DNA of 64,000 nt from Sphingopyxis sp. MSC1_008 (GTDB lineage Bacteria > Pseudomonadota > Alphaproteobacteria > Sphingomonadales > Sphingomonadaceae), in assembly GCF_023197165.1 (NCBI RefSeq), contig NZ_JALPRD010000003.1, positions 248,001 through 312,000 on the forward strand, read 5' to 3'. Made by a program: the position numbers and the translations under genes. The stretch's first letter is position 1; every line of letters starts with the position of its first letter. The notes beneath the pieces are model-generated. The model had not been told where the DNA came from and searched no databases. It worked only from the letters and a program-made list of their open reading frames with translations. This document shows positions 8,747 through 15,956 of this stretch, piece after piece.

Positions 8747-10285
8747 CTATTTGATCGCCGCCAGCACATAGAGGAATTCGGCGAAGCCCATCGTCGCGTC
8801 GACGAGCCCCGCGACCTTGGGATTGGTCGAATCGATGAGGAAATATTCGTCGGGGGCGTGCGCACCCGATCCGTGGCCGGTGCCGAAATGAGCCGCGGGG
8901 ATCGACACCGGCGGCGCGGTGAAGGTCGAGCCCGGCCAGCTGCCCGCCATCCGCGGGTTGATGCTCGTCGCGATACCGAGCTTCTTGTAGGTTGCGAGTT
9001 CCGAGCGGACGAGCCGGCTGTCCTCGGCGACCTCGGTCGGATCATAACCGCCCGAGACATTGACCTCGACATCGGTGAAGCCATGCTTGTCGAGATGCGC
9101 GCGGAGCTTCTTTTCGGCCTCGGCGCGCGTCTGATTGGGGACGAGACGCAGGTCGAGTTTCGCGACCGCCTTGCCCGGCAAAACCGTCTTGCCGCCGGGG
9201 CCGGTATAGCCCGCGACGAGGCCCTCGATATTGACCGTCGGTTCCTGCGCGAGCCGGATCAGCGCGTCGTCGTACGACAGATTGTCGATCCAGTGGGTGA
9301 TACCGAGCGCCTGCTTCTGCTGCGCCTCGTCGCCCGCCTTCGCGGCTTCGCGGATCAGCGTCTTCTCGCGCTCGGTGAGCGGGCGGACATTTTCGAACCA
9401 GCCCTCGATCGCGGGCTTGTTGCCATCGGGGGTGACGAGCGTCTGGAGCGCCTGCACCAGCCGCCAAGCGGGCGAATCGACCATGGCTTTGAGGCTCGAA
9501 TGGACATCGCCCTTCGGGCCGCGGCCCCATTTCTCGCCGCTCGCGATCAGTTCGAGCTCGATGATCCCCTTCGACCCGAGGTTGACTGTGACATTGCCGG
9601 TCTTGCCCTGCGAGGCGAAGGGGATGAAAATGCCTTCGCATTTCTTCAATGCGGCGAGGATGTTGGGCTTGGTCGCGATCTGGCGGAAGTGCGGCGATCC
9701 GATCTCCTCCTCGCCCTCGCACACAAGCACGATGTTGACGGGCAGCTTGCGCCCGGCGGCGCGGATCGCGTGGAGTGCGGCGAGGAAGGTCGCCTCGGGG
9801 CCTTTCTGGTTCACGGCGCCGCGGCCCATAATCGCCTGCCCGAAACCGGGGCGCTCGACCATCTTGCCCTCGAGCGGCGGCGACGACCATTCGGCCGGGT
9901 CGAACTGCTTCACGTCGTACATGAAATAGATGCCGAGCGTGCGCTTCGCACCGACGTCGATCGTCCCGAACACCCCGGGATGGCCGTCGGTCGGCACGAT
10001 CTCGACATTGGTGAAGCCCGCGTCTTTCGCGAGTTCGGCCATATACGCCGCGCCCTCGGGCATGCTGCGGTTCTCGGCGGCGATCGAGGGCAGGGCGATC
10101 CAGTCGCGGATGCGCTTGATCGAGGCGTCCTTGCCCGCTTCGGCGGCCTTGCGGATGTCCGCCATTGTCCCCGACTGCGCCCAGAGCGGAACGGGCTGCA
10201 TGAATGCCGCGCCCGCACCCAGCATCGCGGTGCCACGCAACATGTCGCGGCGATTCAGTCGGTTAAGCTCACGGAAATCCATCAT
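8747..10285 (-). CDS. Tat-exported M20-family protein with altered metal ligands
   Basis: A 512-residue protein of the M20/M25/M40 hydrolase fold. The N-terminus has a twin-arginine signal (NRRDMLRG, R12-R13) and a hydrophobic stretch ending PLWAQ. The fold is recognisable by MYDVKQFDPAEW, GRGAVNQKGP, CEGEEEIGSP and GSGAHAPDEY. Compared with the classical pattern, the first ligand His is M122, the bridging Asp is N159, and the later Asp ligand is not obvious, while the Glu pair (190-194) and the final His476 remain. It may be a pseudo-enzyme or a divergent subfamily. ATG at 10282 is an alternative start. It precedes the VOC gene. Confidence 0.82.
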   Translation of the reverse strand: MMDFRELNRLNRRDMLRGTAMLGAGAAFMQPVPLWAQSGTMADIRKAAEAGKDASIKRIRDWIALPSIAAENRSMPEGAAYMAELAKDAGFTNVEIVPTDGHPGVFGTIDVGAKRTLGIYFMYDVKQFDPAEWSSPPLEGKMVERPGFGQAIMGRGAVNQKGPEATFLAALHAIRAAGRKLPVNIVLVCEGEEEIGSPHFRQIATKPNILAALKKCEGIFIPFASQGKTGNVTVNLGSKGIIELELIASGEKWGRGPKGDVHSSLKAMVDSPAWRLVQALQTLVTPDGNKPAIEGWFENVRPLTEREKTLIREAAKAGDEAQQKQALGITHWIDNLSYDDALIRLAQEPTVNIEGLVAGYTGPGGKTVLPGKAVAKLDLRLVPNQTRAEAEKKLRAHLDKHGFTDVEVNVSGGYDPTEVAEDSRLVRSELATYKKLGIATSINPRMAGSWPGSTFTAPPVSIPAAHFGTGHGSGAHAPDEYFLIDSTNPKVAGLVDATMGFAEFLYVLAAIK

Positions 10286-10420
10286 AAGTCCCCTGCTGCT
10301 TCGAATGCGAAGCAATGTGCCGCATCGGCGGCGAAACGCAAGCGCGTGCCGGGGACTTACCGTTACGCGATTGGATGCGCGCCGATTTCACGGCGCAAGA
10401 AGGCCGGTGCCTCTTCGTTC

Positions 10421-10897
10421 TCAGTGAAATTCATGCCGTCCGCCGGTTCCGATAGCGGTTTCCAGGAACGTTACCAATGGAAGCCCCTCGCGGCGATCAT
10501 TGCTCCCAGCTACGAGTAATATAATCGCGGCGAGTACCGTCAGCGCGACAATCACATAGAGCCACGGCGAGGAGCCTCCGTCGCGATAATCGAGAAAGGC
10601 GACAACGGGCATGAAAAGTGCGGCGGCCGTGATCCCGAGCATTCCATTGAGATCGGAACCCGAGCGCCCGGATAGGCGGCAGCCCTGCCGGTCATGGCTC
10701 ATCCAGCCGACCAGCATGGGGCCTTGGCTATACCATGCGCTGTTCCATAACCAGACCAGCCGGCCGAGGACCAGCCCGCGCGGGCCGTCGGATGGATCGA
10801 CGATGCTGCGCTTGCAATCCCGGACCCGCCGTCGGACCTCGGTCAGATCGAGCGGCGTGCGTAACTCGAAAGAAAAGCCAAAAGGCCGGAATGGCAT
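10421..10897 (-). CDS. hypothetical membrane protein
   Basis: A 158-residue protein with a soluble N-terminal half (basic, with VRRRVRDCKRSIVDPSDG and SAWYSQGPMLVGWMSH) and two hydrophobic segments, about residues 86-103 (MLGITAAALFMPVVAFLD) and 112-131 (WLYVIVALTVLAAIILLVAG). The arrangement is a cytoplasmic domain tethered to the inner membrane. It starts three bases after the fumarase stop and may be co-transcribed. I do not recognise the family. Confidence 0.55.
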   Translation of the reverse strand: MPFRPFGFSFELRTPLDLTEVRRRVRDCKRSIVDPSDGPRGLVLGRLVWLWNSAWYSQGPMLVGWMSHDRQGCRLSGRSGSDLNGMLGITAAALFMPVVAFLDYRDGGSSPWLYVIVALTVLAAIILLVAGSNDRREGLPLVTFLETAIGTGGRHEFH

Positions 10898-10900
10898 TGT

Positions 10901-12424
10901 CTACGCCTTCTCCAGCAGCCCCTCGTCCTTGATCCGCTTCTGCCACAACATCGGTGCGTTGACGTGGACATTCTGGCCTTCGCTGTCGACCGCGACGGTG
11001 ACGGGGAAGTCGCTGACCTCGAATTCGTAGATCGCTTCCATACCGAGATCGGCGAAGCCGACGACCTTGCTGCCCTTGATCGCACGCGCGACGAGATAGG
11101 CCGCGCCGCCGACTGCCATGAGGTACGCGCTCTTGTGCTTCGCGATCGCCTGCGTCGCGGCGGGGCCGCGTTCGGCCTTGCCGACGCAGGCGAGCAGGCC
11201 CTGATCGAGCATCATGTCCATGAATTTGTCCATGCGCGTCGCGGTGGTCGGGCCCGCGGGGCCGACGATTTCCTCGCCGACCGGGTCGACGGGGCCGACA
11301 TAATAGATCACGCGGTCGCGGAAGGTGACGGGCAGTTCTTCGCCCTTGGCGAGCATCTCGGCGATGCGCTTGTGCGCGGCGTCGCGGCCGGTGAGCATCT
11401 TGCCGTTGAGCAGCAGGCGGTCGCCCTGTTTCCAGCTTGCGACGACTTCGGGGGTGAGATTGTCGAGGTCGACGCGGATCGCCGCCGTGTCGGGCTTCCA
11501 GTCGATCTGCGGATAATCGGCGAGTACCGGCGGTTCGAGGAAGGCCGGGCCGCTGCCGTCGAGCGTGACGTGCGCGTGGCGCGTCGCCGCGCAGTTCGGG
11601 ATCATCGCGACGGGCTTCGACGCGGCGTGAGTCGGCCAGTCGGCGATCTTGATATCGAGCACAGTGGCGAGGCCGCCGAGCCCCTGCGCGCCGATACCGA
11701 GCGCGTTGACCTTTTCATACAGCTCGATGCGCAGTTCCTCTGTCGGATTGCTCGGGCCGCGTGCGAGCAGTTCGGTCATGTCGATCGGGTCCATCAGCGA
11801 TTGCTTGGCGAGCAGCATCGCTTTTTCGGCGGTGCCACCGATGCCGATGCCGAGCATCCCCGGGGGGCACCATCCGGCGCCCATCTGCGGCACCATTTCG
11901 AGCACCCAGTCGACGATCGAATCCGACGGGTTCATCATCTTGAACTTCGACTTGTTCTCGCTGCCGCCGCCCTTCGCCGCGACGTCGATATGGACTTTCG
12001 CGCCCGGGACCATTTCGACGTTGAGCACCGACGGCGTGTTGTCCTTCGTGTTGACGCGGCTGAACGCGGGGTCGGCGAGGATCGAGGCGCGGAGCTTGTT
12101 GTCGGGGTGGAGATACGCTTTGCGTACACCCTCGTCGACGACCTGCTGCAGGCTGCGCGGACTGTCGAGGCGGCAGTCCATGCCCCATTTGATGAAGACG
12201 GTGACGATGCCGGTATCCTGGCAGATCGGGCGGTGGCCCTCGGCGCACATGCGGCTGTTCGACAATATCTGCGCCATCGCGTCCTTCGCGGCGGGCGACA
12301 CTTCGCGCTCGTACGCGGCGCCCAGCGCGCGGATATAGTCCATCGGATGGAAATAGCTGATGTACTGGAGCGCGTCGGCGATCGTTTCGATGAGGTCGTC
12401 TTCGCGGATGATCACGGTGTTCAT
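10901..12424 (-). CDS. fumA: fumarate hydratase, class I (iron-sulfur)
   Basis: A 507-residue class I fumarase, which interconverts fumarate and malate in the TCA cycle with an oxygen-sensitive 4Fe-4S cluster. The N-terminal alpha-type domain contains HRPICQDTGIVTVFI, where the cysteine is a cluster ligand, and later cysteines occur in GAGWCPPGM and MIPNCAATRH. The C-terminal beta-type domain begins near TVTFRDRVIYYVGPVDPVG and has GPAGPTTATRMDKFMDMML. The length matches the single-chain form. It stands alone on this strand apart from the small membrane gene following it. Confidence 0.95.
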   Translation of the reverse strand: MNTVIIREDDLIETIADALQYISYFHPMDYIRALGAAYEREVSPAAKDAMAQILSNSRMCAEGHRPICQDTGIVTVFIKWGMDCRLDSPRSLQQVVDEGVRKAYLHPDNKLRASILADPAFSRVNTKDNTPSVLNVEMVPGAKVHIDVAAKGGGSENKSKFKMMNPSDSIVDWVLEMVPQMGAGWCPPGMLGIGIGGTAEKAMLLAKQSLMDPIDMTELLARGPSNPTEELRIELYEKVNALGIGAQGLGGLATVLDIKIADWPTHAASKPVAMIPNCAATRHAHVTLDGSGPAFLEPPVLADYPQIDWKPDTAAIRVDLDNLTPEVVASWKQGDRLLLNGKMLTGRDAAHKRIAEMLAKGEELPVTFRDRVIYYVGPVDPVGEEIVGPAGPTTATRMDKFMDMMLDQGLLACVGKAERGPAATQAIAKHKSAYLMAVGGAAYLVARAIKGSKVVGFADLGMEAIYEFEVSDFPVTVAVDSEGQNVHVNAPMLWQKRIKDEGLLEKA

Positions 12425-12493
12425 GTGCAGCCTTTCGCCCTTTTTGGGGATTCGCGGCCTCCCTAGACCTGCACGGCCGGGATGGACAAGGGG

Positions 12494-13330
12494 TCAGGTG
12501 CGGCGGCGGCCGAAGACGCGGCGGGTCGGCGAGGCGGGTTGTGGTTCGTCGGACACGGGGGGCGCATCACCCAAATCGACAAGTGGACGCCTGCGGGCGA
12601 ACGCCTGCCAGCACCCCGCCACGGATAGTGTGAGCAACAGTAGCCACCCGCCCGCCGCCGAGGGGATCAGCGCCCAGGCGAAAGCCGCGGGGGTGATGAT
12701 CGCCATTACGGTCGGAATCGCGGCGAGGATCGCGATCGTCCCGAACAGCGCCCACCAGCGCCCGATCTGCGTCGCCGCAGCGCCGATCATGACATTGGTT
12801 GCGGCGAGCAGCAGGAATTTGGCGGCGACGGGATAGGGCAGGCTTGCCATGGCAGGCGAATAGTCGCCGAGCGTGAAGGCGGCCTGGATGTCGAAGAGCA
12901 AGTAATTCTCCCATGCGTCGCAAAGCGCCGCCGCGACCGGAAGCACGGCGGCGGCGAGGAGCGCGCGGAGGCGAAGCTCGTGCCACAGCGCGATACAGCC
13001 GCTCGTCAGAAAGCCGGCGTAGAGCAGCATGTAGAGATAGTCGCGCTCGTTGCCCGTCCGCATCGCGGCGAGGCGCGTCACCTGCTCGGGATCGGTATAG
13101 AAGCCGAAGATCGCTTCGAGATCGGCTTGCCCGCCGGCGAATTCGAACGCGAGCACCGGCGCGCCATAGCCCGGCGCGATGTCATGCCCCGTCTGCGGGA
13201 AGACCTGGCCGAGATAGAGCCCGAAGAGCAGAGTCGCGATGCCGAACACCAGCGTCCAGACCCACGCGCGCGTCGGCGCGGCCGGGCGCGTCCGCTGTGC
13301 TTCGATCCAATGCTGGAGCCCCCCGACCAT
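12494..13330 (-). CDS. multi-pass membrane protein, unknown function
   Basis: A 278-residue integral membrane protein with about six hydrophobic segments, for instance WTLVFGIATLLFGLYLGQV, LLAAAVLPVAAALCDAW, ALFGTIAILAAIPTVMAII and AGGWLLLLTLSVAGCW. A soluble loop of about 50 residues follows the first segment, and the C-terminal 35 residues are polar and arginine-rich, presumably cytoplasmic. It is not a transporter family I can name. It lies between fumA and zur on the same strand, 34 bases from zur. Confidence 0.7.
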   Translation of the reverse strand: MVGGLQHWIEAQRTRPAAPTRAWVWTLVFGIATLLFGLYLGQVFPQTGHDIAPGYGAPVLAFEFAGGQADLEAIFGFYTDPEQVTRLAAMRTGNERDYLYMLLYAGFLTSGCIALWHELRLRALLAAAVLPVAAALCDAWENYLLFDIQAAFTLGDYSPAMASLPYPVAAKFLLLAATNVMIGAAATQIGRWWALFGTIAILAAIPTVMAIITPAAFAWALIPSAAGGWLLLLTLSVAGCWQAFARRRPLVDLGDAPPVSDEPQPASPTRRVFGRRRT

Positions 13331-13364
13331 CGACTAGATGTCCGGTGGAGCGCGGCGGCTCACC

Positions 13365-13829
13365 TTATTGGCACTCGGCGCATTTGCCGCGCACCTCGAT
13401 CACCGGGCGCTCGGCGGCGAAGCCCGTCGCCTCGGCCGCGGCGCGGACGCCGCCCGAAATCTTGTCGTTGTCGACGTGGACCGCGCTGCCGCACGTGTCG
13501 CAGATCAGGAAGATGCAGTCGTGGAGGCAACCGGGGTGGCTGTTCGCGACAAAGGCGTTCGCGCTCTCGACCCGGCGGACGAGGTTGTTCGCGACGAAGA
13601 GGTCGAGGATGCGATAGACGCTGTTCGGCGCGACGCGCTTGCCGCGCTTTTGCGAGACGATGTCGGCGATTTCATAGGCGCTCGCGGGCTTACCGATTTC
13701 GGCGACCGCGTCGAAAATCTGCGCGCGCATGTCGGTCCACGCTTCGCCCGCGCCCTCGAGCGCAGTCTGCGCCGCCTTGGCGAGCGAGGCGCCGCTGGCC
13801 TCGACGTGCGGATGATCATGCTTGCCCAT
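13365..13829 (-). CDS. zur: Fur-family zinc uptake regulator Zur
   Basis: A 154-residue Fur-family repressor. The winged helix contains IGKPASAYEIADIVSQKRGKR and APNSVYRILDLFVANNLVRR (each read as part of the DNA-binding domain). The dimerisation half holds the structural zinc cysteines CDTCG and the C-terminal CAEC, plus the His-rich CLHDCIFLICD. These features and the length fit Zur better than Fur. Zur represses zinc import genes when zinc is bound. The upstream merC-like gene is on the same strand and behind a Zur-box-like site, suggesting autoregulation. Confidence 0.88.
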   Translation of the reverse strand: MGKHDHPHVEASGASLAKAAQTALEGAGEAWTDMRAQIFDAVAEIGKPASAYEIADIVSQKRGKRVAPNSVYRILDLFVANNLVRRVESANAFVANSHPGCLHDCIFLICDTCGSAVHVDNDKISGGVRAAAEATGFAAERPVIEVRGKCAECQ

Positions 13830-13929
13830 TGGCGTTTCCTCAGGCGTGGGAAATCCCGCGCTAACTACGGTTCAATGTAGGCTGTTTGGCGCGTGCCCGC
13901 AAGTTGCGGACATCTCCGATGCGGTGCGA

Positions 13930-14364
13930 TCAGTGCCGCGCGCGGCGGTTGAGGTCGTGACCCAGCGCGACGACCGCAACCCCGATCATTGTCGCGATCA
14001 CTTCGCTGCCGTCGTGCGGCCGCGACAGCGCGCCCGCCATCATGCCGAGCCCGAAGCTGCCGACCGCGAAGGGCATCATATAGCCATGGCTGAGCACGCC
14101 CGACACGAGGGTGATGAGCGCAAAGCCGATCGCGATGATCAGCCCGATCTCGTGAAACAGATGATTGTCGAGAAACACCCCGCCGACCGAGGCAATCGAG
14201 GCGAAGAAGATCGTCGTCGCGAGGCAGTGGACGAGGCAAAGCCCCGACAGGCCCATCGCCAGCTGGTCGCCGCTCAAGGCGGTAAGCGGCCGCGAATCGC
14301 GCGCAGCCCGTACCACCGCGCCGAGGCGCGTCAGGACAGGGGCATGGCTGGCGACATGGGTCAC
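13930..14364 (-). CDS. MerC-domain membrane protein, GTG start
   Basis: A 144-residue protein with four hydrophobic segments and the MerC hallmark LSGLCLVHCLATTIFF, in which the Cys-x-x-x-Cys would bind a soft metal inside the membrane. MerC was described as a mercury importer, but chromosomal homologues may carry other metals. GTG at 14364 is chosen because GGAG lies seven bases upstream, while the longer ORF from ATG 14406 has no ribosome binding site and starts within a Zur-box-like sequence. It precedes zur by 100 bases, so zinc transport is the natural guess. Confidence 0.78.
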   Translation of the reverse strand: MTHVASHAPVLTRLGAVVRAARDSRPLTALSGDQLAMGLSGLCLVHCLATTIFFASIASVGGVFLDNHLFHEIGLIIAIGFALITLVSGVLSHGYMMPFAVGSFGLGMMAGALSRPHDGSEVIATMIGVAVVALGHDLNRRARH

Positions 14365-14396
14365 CCGATTCTCCGTTGGTGCAAATTGCAGCGCGA

Positions 14397-14409
14397 GATA
14401 TGGCATAAC
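14397..14409 (-). promoter_or_regulatory. Zur-box-like operator upstream of merC-zur
   Basis: Read on the minus strand this is GTTATGCCATATC. The alphaproteobacterial Zur box, as I recall it, is GTTAT-N3-ATAAC; nine of the ten fixed positions match. It lies 33 to 45 bases upstream of the proposed GTG start, a normal place for a repressor site. Confidence 0.5.
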
Positions 14410-14474
14410 ATGACAAAGGTTACAACATCACATTGCAAATCCTTCGCGTCTACCGTGCGCGGCAATGCGGGCCG

Positions 14475-14489
14475 CGACAAAATTTGTCG
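14475..14489. promoter_or_regulatory. perfect 7-bp inverted repeat, operator-like
   Basis: CGACAAA and TTTGTCG flank a single central A. The dyad is AT-rich inside and lies 195 bases upstream of the Crp/Fnr start. It looks like a binding site for a dimeric regulator, which I cannot name. Confidence 0.4.
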
Positions 14490-14683
14490 GCTGCAAATCG
14501 GCTCAAGCTAAACGTAAGTTAAGTTATCAATGCGTTGCCGAAGTTAAGCCGACATCTAGCGCCGCGTGTATAAACGCGACGGGGGCTAAGTTTTCTGCTA
14601 TATCTCGTCGATCGTTGAACCTGCCTTTGGCTTCAGCGACTGAGAGATGCACGATGCTCCCATGATTCAAAGGGGAGCCTGTT

Positions 14684-15436
14684 TTGTCGCCATCGTCGAT
14701 CTTTTACCCTGCGGCAGAAAAGCTGATGCGGCTTGAACATTTGTCGCAGGATGATGTCGGCGCGTTCCTGGCCCTGCCGCACCGTCTTAAATGGCTCGAT
14801 ATTGGTGGCTATATCGTCCGCGAGGATGACCGGATCGAGCATTGCTGCGTGTTGCTGGAAGGCATTGCGATCCGGCACAAGGTGACCAACGGCGGCAATC
14901 GCCAGATCGTTTCGATCCAGATTCCGGGCGATTTTGTCGATCTGCAAAACTCGCTCCTCGATATCGCCGACCATAGCGTCCAGACGCTGACCAAGGCGCA
15001 TGTGGCGCTGATCCCGGTGACGGCGATCGAGGCGCTGATCGCGCAGCGGCCGGCCGTCGGCCGCGCCTTGTGGCGCGATACATTGATCGACGCGGCGATT
15101 TTTCGCGAATGGATTGTCAATGTCGGCCGTCGCGACGCCGCCTCGCGCATAGCCCACCTGCTCTGCGAACTGGCGGTACGCCTCGCCCTTACGGGCATGG
15201 CGAAGGATCACTGCTACAAGATGCCGCTGACGCAGGAACAACTCGCGGATGCGGTCGGATTGACCCCGATCCACGTCAACCGCACGCTGCGCGACCTCGA
15301 ACGCCAGAAGCTGATCAAGCGTGAAAAGCGGACGATCTGCATTGTCGATTGGCCGGCGCTGGAGGAATTGGGCGATTTCAACGACCGCTATCTTCATCCC
15401 AATCTGACTCAGGATCCCGTCGACGTACAAGCATAA
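14684..15436 (+). CDS. Crp/Fnr family transcriptional regulator
   Basis: A 250-residue protein with an N-terminal cyclic-nucleotide-binding-like domain (about residues 20-135, with VLLEGIAIRHKVTNGG and QIPGDFVDLQN) and a C-terminal winged helix containing LTQEQLADAVGLTPIHVNRTL (pieces LTQEQLADAVGL and TPIHVNRTLRDLE). No N-terminal cysteine cluster is present, so it is not a classical oxygen-sensing Fnr. The start is TTG at 14684, preceded by AGGGGAG at a good distance. Effector and regulon unknown. Confidence 0.88.
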   Translation: MSPSSIFYPAAEKLMRLEHLSQDDVGAFLALPHRLKWLDIGGYIVREDDRIEHCCVLLEGIAIRHKVTNGGNRQIVSIQIPGDFVDLQNSLLDIADHSVQTLTKAHVALIPVTAIEALIAQRPAVGRALWRDTLIDAAIFREWIVNVGRRDAASRIAHLLCELAVRLALTGMAKDHCYKMPLTQEQLADAVGLTPIHVNRTLRDLERQKLIKREKRTICIVDWPALEELGDFNDRYLHPNLTQDPVDVQA

Positions 15437-15451
15437 GGCCGCGCACGGGCG

Positions 15452-15706
15452 TCATTTCATTATGATGGCCTCGTCGAAGCGGATGGTGAGGATCGTCGCG
15501 TGCCGGTCGTCGGCGACCTCGATCTGCCCCGACAGGTCCAGAAATCCCTCGAGCACATCGGCCGCCATCACCGACCGCGCCCCCTCGATCGCAATCTGGC
15601 GGATGCTTTTGTCGGGCGACACCATCTGCCCCTCTTCGTCGCGGATCAGGCCATGGCCATTGCGGACGTGGAAATAATAACTACGCGGGGGATATGTGTC
15701 GGCCAT
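15452..15706 (-). CDS. DUF6894 family small protein
   Basis: An 84-residue protein beginning MADTYPPRSYYFHVRNGHG, with the aromatic strand YYFHVRNG and the later RDEEGQMV typical of the DUF6894 family that is abundant in alphaproteobacteria. Function is unknown. The ATG at 15706 is separated by one base from the TGA of the upstream 61-residue ORF, so its translation is probably coupled, which also explains the lack of its own ribosome binding site. Confidence 0.78.
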   Translation of the reverse strand: MADTYPPRSYYFHVRNGHGLIRDEEGQMVSPDKSIRQIAIEGARSVMAADVLEGFLDLSGQIEVADDRHATILTIRFDEAIIMK

Positions 15707-15707
15707 A

Positions 15708-15893
15708 TCAAAAATGGGGCGCAGCGGCGCCCCTTTCGGAAATTTGGACGGCGTTCGGCATCTGCGCGAGCCGCTCGGCATAATAGTCCGCGAGTTCGCG
15801 GCGAAGGATGCGTTCTTCCTCGGAGACCGCGCAGGCGGCGGCGGCTTGCTCTTGGGCGCGACGTAACATCAGAAATTCTCGACTTTCTTCCAT
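15708..15893 (-). CDS. 61-residue small protein coupled to DUF6894 gene
   Basis: A hydrophilic, largely helical protein (MEESREFLMLRRAQEQAAAA at the start, then AVSEEERILRRELADYYAER). The ATG at 15893 has GGAG seven bases upstream, better than the longer ORF from 15920. Its stop codon is one base from the DUF6894 start. A GC hairpin (GGGGCGC-CGCT-GCGCCCC on this strand) spans its last codons, followed by ATTTTT. No family recognised; the coupling and ribosome binding site are the case for it being real. Confidence 0.6.
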   Translation of the reverse strand: MEESREFLMLRRAQEQAAAACAVSEEERILRRELADYYAERLAQMPNAVQISERGAAAPHF

Positions 15894-15956
15894 GCCTTTT
15901 CTCCCGAAACGACGGGACATGGTGGCGCGATATCGCCGCCTTTTCCATAAAGCAGG

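Larger units (their letters stand above)
14365..14683. other. 319-bp gene-free divergent region, merC / crp-fnr
   Basis: This is an AT-richer region between the merC start and the Crp/Fnr gene. Besides the Zur-box-like site it contains a perfect inverted repeat at 14475-14489 and repeated AAGTTAAG words at 14516 and 14541. I see no tRNA, no coherent ORF and no convincing terminator. It most likely holds both divergent promoters. Confidence 0.6.

Noticed and set aside
9042..9890. Long arginine-rich open frame on the minus strand overlapping the M20-like gene
   Set aside because: It is an out-of-frame shadow of a high-GC gene: extreme Arg/Pro content, no ribosome binding site, no family motif. 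The overlapping frame has clear M20 and Tat motifs.
13930..14406. Mercury resistance (mer) operon
   Set aside because: Only a MerC-domain protein is present; there is no MerA, MerR, MerT or MerP, and zur is the partner gene.
14465..14665. 66-codon open frame in the merC/crp gap
   Set aside because: It has no ribosome binding site, no family resemblance and runs through the operator-like repeats of the divergent region.
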